64,000 bases of DNA from Rhizobium bangladeshense (GTDB lineage: Bacteria; Pseudomonadota; Alphaproteobacteria; Rhizobiales; Rhizobiaceae): assembly GCF_017357245.1 (NCBI RefSeq), contig NZ_CP071612.1:2669001-2733000 (forward strand), read 5' to 3'. The translations under genes and the position numbers were made by a program. The notes beneath the pieces were generated by a model. That model saw only the letters and a program-made list of their open reading frames with translations, made no database searches and was not told the origin of the DNA. Each line of letters begins with the position of its first letter. The stretch's first letter is position 1. This document shows, in pieces, positions 44,704 to 51,826 of this stretch.

Positions 44704-45738
44704 ATGGATGATCTGAACTTCGGCAAGCGCAACAAACGCGGCGATTGGGCGCCGGACCGGCCGGCCGAAACCGCGCCGCTTTTCGCCTTCCCGCCGCAAC
44801 TGACGGCGGTCCTGAAATGGTTGCCGCACTACTTCCTTCCCTGGAATCTGATTTTTGCAGCCTCCGCGCTCGCCTATTGGGCGTGGATCATTCCCCCCGT
44901 CGCCACGATGCAGACGCTGAGCCTCGGCTGGATCGCGCGGCTTTACGCGGTGAATGCGATCTGCGTGTTTCTGTTCTACGGCGCCTTCGAACTGCATCTC
45001 TATGTTCTGAAGCGCCAGGAAAACCGCTTCAAGTACAATGGCAAGTTTCCCGGCGAACAGAGAAACAACGTCTTCTGGTTCCAAAGCCAGAACCTCGACA
45101 ATATTTTGCGCACCTTCCTTTCGGGCGTCACCATCTGGACCGCCGCCGAGGTCGGCATGCTCTGGGCCTATGCCAACGGCTATGCGCCGTGGCTCGGCTT
45201 TGCGGAAAATCCCTGGACGCTGGCACTCGTCGCGCTCGTGGTTCCGGTCATCCATGAATTCCACTTCTTCTGCATCCACCGGCTCATCCACACGCCCTTC
45301 CTCTACAAATGGGTGCACTCGGTCCACCACAACTCGGTCAACCCCTCGCCCTGGTCGTCGCTGTCGATGCATCCGGTCGAGCATCTGCTCTACTTCGGCA
45401 CCGCATTTTACCACCTGATCCTCCCCTCCAACCCGGTCATCATGCTCTATCAGCTGCACTATGCCGGCTTCGGGGCAATTCCCGGCCATGTCGGCTTCGA
45501 CAAGATCGAGGTCGGAAGGGAGGGGCTGGTCGATAGCCACGCCTACGCCCATTACCTCCACCACAAATATTTCGAGGTGAATTACGGCGACGCCCTGATC
45601 CCGCTCGATAAGTGGTTCGGCACCTGGCACGACGGCTCGCCTGAAGGCGAGGCGCAGATGCAGGAGCGCTACCGCAGGCGAAAGGAAAAACTCGCGGCCC
45701 GCAAAGCCAGCCTGGAAGCCGGAGGCGACGCCGAATGA
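44704..45738 (+). CDS. Membrane di-iron hydroxylase (sterol desaturase / fatty acid hydroxylase superfamily)
   Basis: 344 aa from the ATG at 44704, spaced 6 bases after GGAGGAG. Four membrane helices surround the histidine clusters that bind two irons: HRLIH (H192-H196), HSVHH (H205-H209) and HYLHH (H283-H287), plus HPVEH (223-227). The superfamily inserts oxygen or double bonds into lipids and sterols at the membrane, using electrons from a ferredoxin. Here the Rieske protein and FAD reductase follow directly, the first overlapping as ATGA. The C-terminal 35 residues are charged and cytosolic. The substrate is unknown. Confidence 0.9.
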   Translation: MDDLNFGKRNKRGDWAPDRPAETAPLFAFPPQLTAVLKWLPHYFLPWNLIFAASALAYWAWIIPPVATMQTLSLGWIARLYAVNAICVFLFYGAFELHLYVLKRQENRFKYNGKFPGEQRNNVFWFQSQNLDNILRTFLSGVTIWTAAEVGMLWAYANGYAPWLGFAENPWTLALVALVVPVIHEFHFFCIHRLIHTPFLYKWVHSVHHNSVNPSPWSSLSMHPVEHLLYFGTAFYHLILPSNPVIMLYQLHYAGFGAIPGHVGFDKIEVGREGLVDSHAYAHYLHHKYFEVNYGDALIPLDKWFGTWHDGSPEGEAQMQERYRRRKEKLAARKASLEAGGDAE

Positions 45739-46046
45739 CCTGGATCACCGCTGGCAAACTCGAGGACATCGAACAGGAAGGCGCCATCCGCTTCGACCAT
45801 GGCGGGCGCACCTACGCGATCTACCGTGGTCCGGATGACAGCGTCTACTGCACTGCAGGGCTCTGCACACACGAGGCGATCCATCTCGCCGACGGGCTGG
45901 TCATTGATTTCGAGGTCGAGTGTCCGAAACATTCGGGCGCCTTCGACTATCGCACCGGTGAAGCGCTGAGGCTGCCGGCCTGCGAAAACCTGAAGACCTA
46001 CCCGGCGGAGGTGGTCGACGGCGAGGTGCGCGTGGCACTTGGTTAG
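45735..46046 (+). CDS. Rieske [2Fe-2S] ferredoxin
   Basis: 103 aa. Both ligand motifs are intact: CTH (C44, H46) in GLCTHEAIHLADG and CPKH (C63, H66) in CPKHSGAFDY. The small soluble form resembles ferredoxin components of Rieske oxygenases (BphA3/NirD-like). It overlaps the hydroxylase stop as ATGA and should pass electrons to it from the FAD reductase encoded 99 bases downstream. No Tat signal, so cytosolic. Confidence 0.93.
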   Translation: MTWITAGKLEDIEQEGAIRFDHGGRTYAIYRGPDDSVYCTAGLCTHEAIHLADGLVIDFEVECPKHSGAFDYRTGEALRLPACENLKTYPAEVVDGEVRVALG

Positions 46047-46145
46047 CCGGCACCTCTCAGAAAGGCCGGGCCTTCCAGGAAGAGAACGGGTGAGCCGCAC
46101 ACCAGGGGTGATGACGTGAATCAATCTGTATTTTCGGAGAACAGC

Positions 46146-47351
46146 ATGGACGGTATCGTCATCATAGGCGCTGGCGAGTCCGGAACCCGGGCGGCCTTTG
46201 CCCTGCGCGAGGCGGGCTATCGCAGACCCGTGACGCTGGTCGGAGCCGAACCCCACCTACCCTATGAGCGGCCGCCTCTGTCGAAACCGGTCGGCGGTAT
46301 GGTGCAGATGACGCCGATCTGCGCGAGAGAAGCGCTGGAGGCGGCCGGCATCTCCTATCTCGAGGGCTGCTCGGTCTCAAAACTGGATGCCGTCGCTGCG
46401 ACAGTATCGTTGAGCGACGGGCGGGTGTTGGGTTACGAAAAGCTGCTGCTGGCCACCGGCGCAAGGCCGAGACGGCTTGCGTGCCCCGGCGCGGAACGCG
46501 CGCTCGACTTCCGCACCCACGCCGACGCCGAAGCGATCTTCGCCAATGTCGCGCCCGGCCGGCGAGTTGCGATCATCGGCGCAGGGCTGATCGGGATGGA
46601 GCTCGCAGCGGTCCTTCGCGGAAAGGACGTTGCGGTGAGCGTGATCGAAACCGCGCCGAAAGTTTTGGGCCGCGCCGTCCCTGCCCGCTTTGCCGACAAG
46701 CTGCATGCCCGGCATGCTGCCGAAGGTGTTCGCTTCCATCTTGATCGGACCGTTGCGGCAATCGGCGAGGATGGTGTGGTTTTGAGCGATGGCAGCATCC
46801 TACCGGCTGACCTCGTCGTCAGCGCCATCGGGGTCGTCCCTGAAATGACCTTGGCAGAAGCATCGGGGCTGGCCACGGCAAATGGAATTCTGACGGACGC
46901 ATGTCTTCGCACCAGTGCCCCGAACATATTTGCCGCCGGCGATTGTGCCGCCGTGGCCCAACCCGGCGGAGGGCACATCCGCCATGAAAGCTGGCGCAAT
47001 GCCAGAATGCAGGCCGAGACCGCAGCGCGGAACATGGCCGGCGCTGCCGAGACTTTTGCCTCCGTTCCCTGGTTCTGGTCCGATCAGTACGATCTTGGTC
47101 TGCAGATAGCGGGACGGCCGCAGCCCGCGCACCAGACCGTCTTGCGTACGACGGCGGAGGGAGAGCTCGAATTTTATCTCGATGATGGGCGATTGGTGGC
47201 CGTCGCGGGTCTTGGGTTCGGCAACAGCCTGGCCAAGCATATCAAGCTTGCCGAAATGCTGATCGCCGCATCTATCAGACCGGAACCGGCGGCATTGGCC
47301 GACCCGGGGGTGAACCTGAAAACCCTCCTGAAAAGCGCGCGGGCCGCATGA
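46146..47351 (+). CDS. FAD-dependent ferredoxin reductase
   Basis: 401 aa from the ATG at 46146 (MDGIVIIGAGESG), preceded by GGAGAACAGC; a GTG at 46116 is an alternative. Two Rossmann motifs are present: GAGESG for FAD near residue 8 and GAGLIGMELA for NAD(P)H near 148. FAAGDCAAV near 260 is the second FAD-binding segment, and the C-terminal domain follows. It is the BphA4/putidaredoxin-reductase type. With the Rieske protein it completes a NAD(P)H-to-di-iron electron chain. The stop overlaps the next start. Confidence 0.92.
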   Translation: MDGIVIIGAGESGTRAAFALREAGYRRPVTLVGAEPHLPYERPPLSKPVGGMVQMTPICAREALEAAGISYLEGCSVSKLDAVAATVSLSDGRVLGYEKLLLATGARPRRLACPGAERALDFRTHADAEAIFANVAPGRRVAIIGAGLIGMELAAVLRGKDVAVSVIETAPKVLGRAVPARFADKLHARHAAEGVRFHLDRTVAAIGEDGVVLSDGSILPADLVVSAIGVVPEMTLAEASGLATANGILTDACLRTSAPNIFAAGDCAAVAQPGGGHIRHESWRNARMQAETAARNMAGAAETFASVPWFWSDQYDLGLQIAGRPQPAHQTVLRTTAEGELEFYLDDGRLVAVAGLGFGNSLAKHIKLAEMLIAASIRPEPAALADPGVNLKTLLKSARAA

Positions 47352-48181
47352 TGCAGAAGCTCCTGATCTTCCAGTCGCTCTGGGCCATGGAACGCCGGAA
47401 CACGGACGGGGTCGAGCTGAGACTCGACGACAACATCGCTGCGATCTCCGAAGCGGGCTTCGACGGCATCAGTGCGCACTATACCAGCCATGGGGATGTG
47501 ATCCGCCTCAACCAAGCCATCCAGGGCACCGGCTTGAAGATCGAAGCGGTCTGCTTTCCCCGTTGCGTCGAGGATTTGCGTCTGCCGCTGGAACTTGCCG
47601 CGGCCTTTCCGGTCAGCCACATCAACCTGCAGCCGGATATCCGTCCCCGCCGGATCGACGATTGCCTGCCGCTTCTCGATGGTTGGATGCGGCTCGCCGA
47701 AGATGCGGGCATCCCGGTATTCATCGAAACCCATCGAGACAGGATGACGACGGACCTGTTCTTTACGCTGGATCTGCTTGAACGCCGTCCCGATCTGCCG
47801 CTGCTGGCCGACCTGTCGCATTTCCTCGTCGGGCGCGAATTTGCCTTTCCGGTCGATGAGGAAAATCACGCCTTCATCCGCCGCATCCTACAGAATGCAC
47901 ATGCCTTTCACGGCCGCGTTGCCTCGTGCGAACAGGTGCAGATTGAGATCTCCTTTCCGCACCACCGGCCCTGGCTCGACCTCTTCCTGCAATGGTGGGA
48001 CTATGGCTTTCGCCATTGGCGATCACGCGCGGCTGAGGACGCCGAGCTGGTCTTTACGTGCGAATTGGGCCCCAAACCCTATGCTATCACCGGCAGAGAC
48101 GGCAACGACTCCACGGACAGATGGGCCGAGGCGCTGGCGCTGCGCCAGATGGTGCGCGAGCTGTGGCCTGCCATTACCTGA
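47348..48181 (+). CDS. Xylose-isomerase-like TIM barrel protein
   Basis: 277 aa with sugar phosphate isomerase/epimerase (AP_endonuc_2) features: HINLQPDIRPRR, PVFIETHRDRMTTDL (metal-binding Glu and His), LLADLSHFLVGREF and CELGPKPYAITGRDG (final Glu). Such barrels isomerise or dehydrate sugars and cyclitols such as inosose. It is the last gene of the operon, overlapping the reductase stop. A carbohydrate enzyme in a hydroxylase operon under a LacI regulator suggests the hydroxylase acts on, or makes, a sugar- or cyclitol-containing molecule. Confidence 0.87.
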   Translation: MMQKLLIFQSLWAMERRNTDGVELRLDDNIAAISEAGFDGISAHYTSHGDVIRLNQAIQGTGLKIEAVCFPRCVEDLRLPLELAAAFPVSHINLQPDIRPRRIDDCLPLLDGWMRLAEDAGIPVFIETHRDRMTTDLFFTLDLLERRPDLPLLADLSHFLVGREFAFPVDEENHAFIRRILQNAHAFHGRVASCEQVQIEISFPHHRPWLDLFLQWWDYGFRHWRSRAAEDAELVFTCELGPKPYAITGRDGNDSTDRWAEALALRQMVRELWPAIT

Positions 48182-48283
48182 TCCGCAGCCGCACGAACAA
48201 TCGCTCGGAAATCCGTTCTCTCGTCAGCCCTTACCGCCGCTTCTATGGTGGCGGCCAACAACTCCGTCAGATCAGTACAGGCG

Positions 48284-48301
48284 CGTCCACAGCTGTGGAC
48301 G
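48284..48301. promoter_or_regulatory. 18-bp perfect palindrome upstream of the signalling operon
   Basis: CGTCCACAGCTGTGGACG is perfectly self-complementary and lies 125 bases before the ATG at 48426, after the end of the isomerase gene. Candidate operator for the partner-switch operon. No matching regulator gene is adjacent. Confidence 0.45.
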
Positions 48302-48348
48302 TGTTGGCAGAGGTTGGGGATTGTTAATCAGAAATGCCTAATGTATTT

Positions 48349-48379
48349 CTTAACGTGCACAAGTTGTGCGGGAGTTAAG
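48349..48379. promoter_or_regulatory. Nested inverted repeats upstream of the signalling operon
   Basis: An inner GCACAA-G-TTGTGC (48357-48369) is enclosed by CTTAAC (48349-48354) and GTTAAG (48374-48379). It lies 46 bases before the ATG at 48426 in an AT-rich stretch with promoter character. It can act as a two-part operator or as a leader hairpin. Confidence 0.5.
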
Positions 48380-48425
48380 TTGCTTTATTATCTGGTAGGA
48401 CATTTGATTAGGGAGAGCCTCCGAC

Positions 48426-50072
48426 ATGCGGAAATTTCCTGCTGCCCGCTTGGCCCTCGAAAAAACGGAGCCAATAACTTCCGGCTTGATCGACCGGCTT
48501 TTGTTCTTTGACCGTGAATTCAATCCCGTTGAAGATTTGCTTGGCAGCGCGCTGCCACCTTCTGTCAAACCAGCCGCTTCTTTTTGGGAGCATTTTCCGG
48601 AGCTGGACAAGTCGGCAATCATGCTGGCTTTCCGTTCACTGGATGATAGCTCCCAGCCTTTGCGCATATCAGGCGCTCTCGGCAGCCCACATGACCTGAC
48701 GATCTATCGGATTGGTGATCTGTTTGCCGTGGTCCGATCCGAGGAGCAGGTCGACGACGAGCGCGCAACCCTTTTGCATCTCGCCACCCATGATCCGCTG
48801 ACAGGGCTGCCGAACCGGCGCCAGTTCAGCGAGGACCTGACCGCGCTGCTGCAGGAAACCGCTGGCTCGAGCGAGCCCCTCTCATTGATGCAGCTCGACC
48901 TCGACGATTTCAAGCCCGTCAACGATACGCTCGGGCATGCTGCTGGCGACAAGCTCCTTCAATCTGCGGCAACTCGTATCCAAGCCTGTCTTTCCCAAGA
49001 TGATCAAGCCTACCGATTGGCCGGTGACGAATTCACAGTGATTTGCGTGGACGGGGGACATCCGGCCAAAGCGCACCGCTTGGCGGAAGACCTGGTTGCC
49101 GCATTCAAAAAACCCTTTACGATAGACGGCATCGCGGTCTTTGTCGGTACCAGCATCGGCATATCCACCGCGCCGTCGGACGGGACGAGTCCGGAACAGC
49201 TTATGAAGGCTTCCGACCTCGCGCTCTACGCTGCCAAGAAGGAAGGGCGCGGTCGGGCAAAAGCCTTTGACCCGACAATGCTAGAATTACTGGAGCAACG
49301 GGAACTGTTGCGGCGCAGCCTGCGCACGGCGCTCGACCAACAGCAGTTCTATGTCGAATACCAACCGATTGCCGAAGGCGGCTGCGTTGTCGGCTTCGAA
49401 GCATTGCTGCGATGGCAGCACCCCCTGCTCGGAAAAATTCCGCCGGCGGCGTTCATCCCGATGGCCGAGGCGGATGGAATGATGCCGGATATAGGTGCCT
49501 GGGTTTTGGAGCAGGCATGTCGTGAGGCGATGAAGTGGCCGGAGAACTACCTGGTCGCCGTCAATTTATCGGTGGCTGAATTCCTGACAAGCGGCCTCAC
49601 CGACCGGATTTCCCATACGCTCGACCTCGTAGGACTTCCGCCCGACCGTCTGGAGCTCGAAATAACCGAAAGCGTGCTGCTCGAGCGGACCGTCAACAAC
49701 ATCGACACCCTGATCACTCTCAACGTGCTGGGAATACGAATTTCGCTTGATGACTTCGGCACGGAATATTCGTCTCTGAGCTATCTCAAGACATTCCCTT
49801 TCGACACGATCAAAATCGATAAATACTTTATCACCGATCTTGAGACCGACCCGAAGAGCCAGGCAATCGTCCGCTGTGTCGTGAACCTCGCGCATGACCT
49901 CGACATGCAGGTGACTGCAGAGGGGGTCGAGACACCAGGTCAGGCGGAATGGCTGCGCGGTGTGGGCTGCGACAGGCTGCAGGGCTATCTGGTGAGCAGG
50001 CCACTTCCCGTAGCGGCAATCGACGAATTCATAAGCCGGGCGGAAGAAACTAAAAGCAACACGAGACGATAG
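48426..50072 (+). CDS. GGDEF-EAL protein (cyclic-di-GMP turnover)
   Basis: 548 aa. An N-terminal PAS-like sensor (about 20-105), a GGDEF domain (about 115-282) with the signature changed to AGDEF (199-203), and an EAL domain (about 295-540). All EAL catalytic residues seem present: EALLRW, VNLSVAEF, ELEITES, LDDFGTEYSS, KIDKYF, AEGVET and LQGYL. It should hydrolyse cyclic-di-GMP; AGDEF cyclases can remain active. No membrane helix, so cytosolic. It leads the partner-switch operon and is the probable output, as the diguanylate cyclase SiaD is in Pseudomonas SiaABCD. Confidence 0.92.
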   Translation: MRKFPAARLALEKTEPITSGLIDRLLFFDREFNPVEDLLGSALPPSVKPAASFWEHFPELDKSAIMLAFRSLDDSSQPLRISGALGSPHDLTIYRIGDLFAVVRSEEQVDDERATLLHLATHDPLTGLPNRRQFSEDLTALLQETAGSSEPLSLMQLDLDDFKPVNDTLGHAAGDKLLQSAATRIQACLSQDDQAYRLAGDEFTVICVDGGHPAKAHRLAEDLVAAFKKPFTIDGIAVFVGTSIGISTAPSDGTSPEQLMKASDLALYAAKKEGRGRAKAFDPTMLELLEQRELLRRSLRTALDQQQFYVEYQPIAEGGCVVGFEALLRWQHPLLGKIPPAAFIPMAEADGMMPDIGAWVLEQACREAMKWPENYLVAVNLSVAEFLTSGLTDRISHTLDLVGLPPDRLELEITESVLLERTVNNIDTLITLNVLGIRISLDDFGTEYSSLSYLKTFPFDTIKIDKYFITDLETDPKSQAIVRCVVNLAHDLDMQVTAEGVETPGQAEWLRGVGCDRLQGYLVSRPLPVAAIDEFISRAEETKSNTRR

Positions 50073-50147
50073 CGCGCGGCCCAATTTTCTCTATGCTACT
50101 GAAACCGGTGCAAATCTGACGCTATAGACAGACGAAGGGAGGGTGTA

Positions 50148-50657
50148 TTGGAAGAGACAGCATCCCGCTTCGATGACCAGGCATTTTCGCCGATGGTATC
50201 GCTGGAGATGAATGTTGCGGTGTTCAAATCCCATTGGCAGTATTGCGACGAGATTACCGAATATCTCTCCGACATCCTCGGCCAGGGTCACAGCGATCCC
50301 GCTCGCTACTCGAACTTCCTTTCAGTCGCGGCGAACGAACTCATCGAACTCGCCTCCCGTGCGACGGACAAGCAGGGAACGATAAGTTTCAGTCTCTATC
50401 GCAGCGCGACGTTCAATCGGCTGAGAATTGCCTTTCCCTGCGAGGAGGATTTTGGCCGCAAGCACACCGAGCCAAGTACAGGTGAAGCACAGCCTGCCCT
50501 GGTCAGCGCGTCTGGTCACCTGGCTGCCAGGTCCGATGGGACGGCTTTGCTCAACAGTTTGAAAACAATATTCGGCGCAGCGATCCGGGTCGAGCAAGGC
50601 GGCGCGGATGGGGTCGAAATTGTTGCGGATTTTCCCTCCGACGAGGACTTCCGATGA
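50148..50657 (+). CDS. GHKL-like (SiaB/slr1658-like) protein, degenerate
   Basis: 169 aa starting at TTG 50148 after GGGAGGGTGTA. Residues 55-70 (SNFLSVAANELIELAS) match the N-box of GHKL/HATPase kinases, and the second operon kinase at 54187 has the same NELIE. The G-box expected near 130-145 is not recognisable, so ATP binding is doubtful. Likely role: a kinase-like or pseudo-kinase partner of the STAS domain encoded next, whose start overlaps this stop (ATGA). The family call rests on resemblance within the operon. Confidence 0.65.
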   Translation: MEETASRFDDQAFSPMVSLEMNVAVFKSHWQYCDEITEYLSDILGQGHSDPARYSNFLSVAANELIELASRATDKQGTISFSLYRSATFNRLRIAFPCEEDFGRKHTEPSTGEAQPALVSASGHLAARSDGTALLNSLKTIFGAAIRVEQGGADGVEIVADFPSDEDFR

Positions 50658-51826
50658 GCCTTCTTCCCCTGCCCTTCACTGCGCGCTTTGATCCGACAAA
50701 TCAAGAGCTCGTGCTGTCCGGCAAGATGCGGCCCGAAAGCACCGCCGAAATTGCCGATGCCCTCGAGCTGATACGGCAAAGTTTGGAAAAATACAGCGGT
50801 GTCGTTTATCTCAACGTCAAACGCCTGACGCACATCAATATGACGGCCTTCACCGCCCTGGCCGATGTCCTTGCGGCGGCTTGCCGCGCCAAGCCGGAAC
50901 GGCAGATCAAGATCATTACCTCGAGCGTGATGGTATGGTCCGCGTCGCTGTTCGAGATGCTGACGGAATCCCAATCGAACCTGTCGGTCGAAGTCTATGA
51001 TTCTGCCTTTTATCCAGGTCAAAGCTTCGTCGAGGACGAGAGCTTCATACCCATTCTGCGGACGCAGACGAAAATGACATGGAGGCACGAGCGCGAACTC
51101 TTGCCGCGCCATGGTCTGCGCAGCGGTCTTGCTATGGCCGATATCTGCTGCGGCATTGGAGATTTCGCAGCTCTGGTTCACCGCGAATTCAACCCAACGC
51201 GCCTTGTCGCACTGGACCACTCCACGCGCAGTCTCGAATATGCCCGCAAGGTCGCCGCCGAGTTCGGTCTGGAAGGCATCGAGTACACGTATGGCGACGC
51301 TTCTCAGATGCTGCTTCGGGACAATCAGTTCGATTTCGTGACCTGCCGGCACTCGCTGCAGATTTTCAACCGCCCCGAAATTCTCCTGCGGGAGCTTTAT
51401 CGCATCTGCAAACCCGGCGGCCGCGTCTACATCACGAATGAAAAGAATTCCCATTGTCTGGGAGAGCCACATGCCGACTCGATCAGATGGACCTATGAGG
51501 AAGTCGCAAAATTATTCAGGCACTTCGACATGGACGTGGAGATGGGACCGAAAAGCCGTCATCTCCTCCTCAACGCCGGATTGGAGGACATCAAGGTCGA
51601 TTGCTTCATGGTCACCAACCTTGACGGGGATCCCCAGGATTTCGCAGACATCATCGAAGCCTGGGAAAACGTCTATGCGGGCGAGATGGCGGTCCGCCGC
51701 GGCGACTCGCCGGACTTCATCCGCAGGTTCCGGCAGGGCTTCAAGGATCACGTCTTTGCCGCTCTTCACCCCAAAGGTTACGCAGGCTGGCCGATCTGGG
51801 CTGCCTCTGGTCGAAAGCCGCTGTAA
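50654..51826 (+). CDS. STAS-like domain fused to a class I SAM methyltransferase
   Basis: 390 aa. Residues 1-125 look like a STAS domain: GVVYLNVKRLTHINMTAFTAL resembles the loop and helix carrying the phosphorylated serine, here NMTA with T64 rather than DSSG. Residues 140-390 are a Rossmann methyltransferase: ADICCGIGD (motif I, 162-170), LDHS (acidic residue D188), DFVTCRHSLQIF (motif IV region) and KPGGRVYI (motif VI region). Coupled at both ends (ATGA before, TAATG after). I know of no characterised protein of this design; the methyl acceptor is unknown. The STAS part may let a partner switch control methylation. Confidence 0.8.
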   Translation: MSLLPLPFTARFDPTNQELVLSGKMRPESTAEIADALELIRQSLEKYSGVVYLNVKRLTHINMTAFTALADVLAAACRAKPERQIKIITSSVMVWSASLFEMLTESQSNLSVEVYDSAFYPGQSFVEDESFIPILRTQTKMTWRHERELLPRHGLRSGLAMADICCGIGDFAALVHREFNPTRLVALDHSTRSLEYARKVAAEFGLEGIEYTYGDASQMLLRDNQFDFVTCRHSLQIFNRPEILLRELYRICKPGGRVYITNEKNSHCLGEPHADSIRWTYEEVAKLFRHFDMDVEMGPKSRHLLLNAGLEDIKVDCFMVTNLDGDPQDFADIIEAWENVYAGEMAVRRGDSPDFIRRFRQGFKDHVFAALHPKGYAGWPIWAASGRKPL

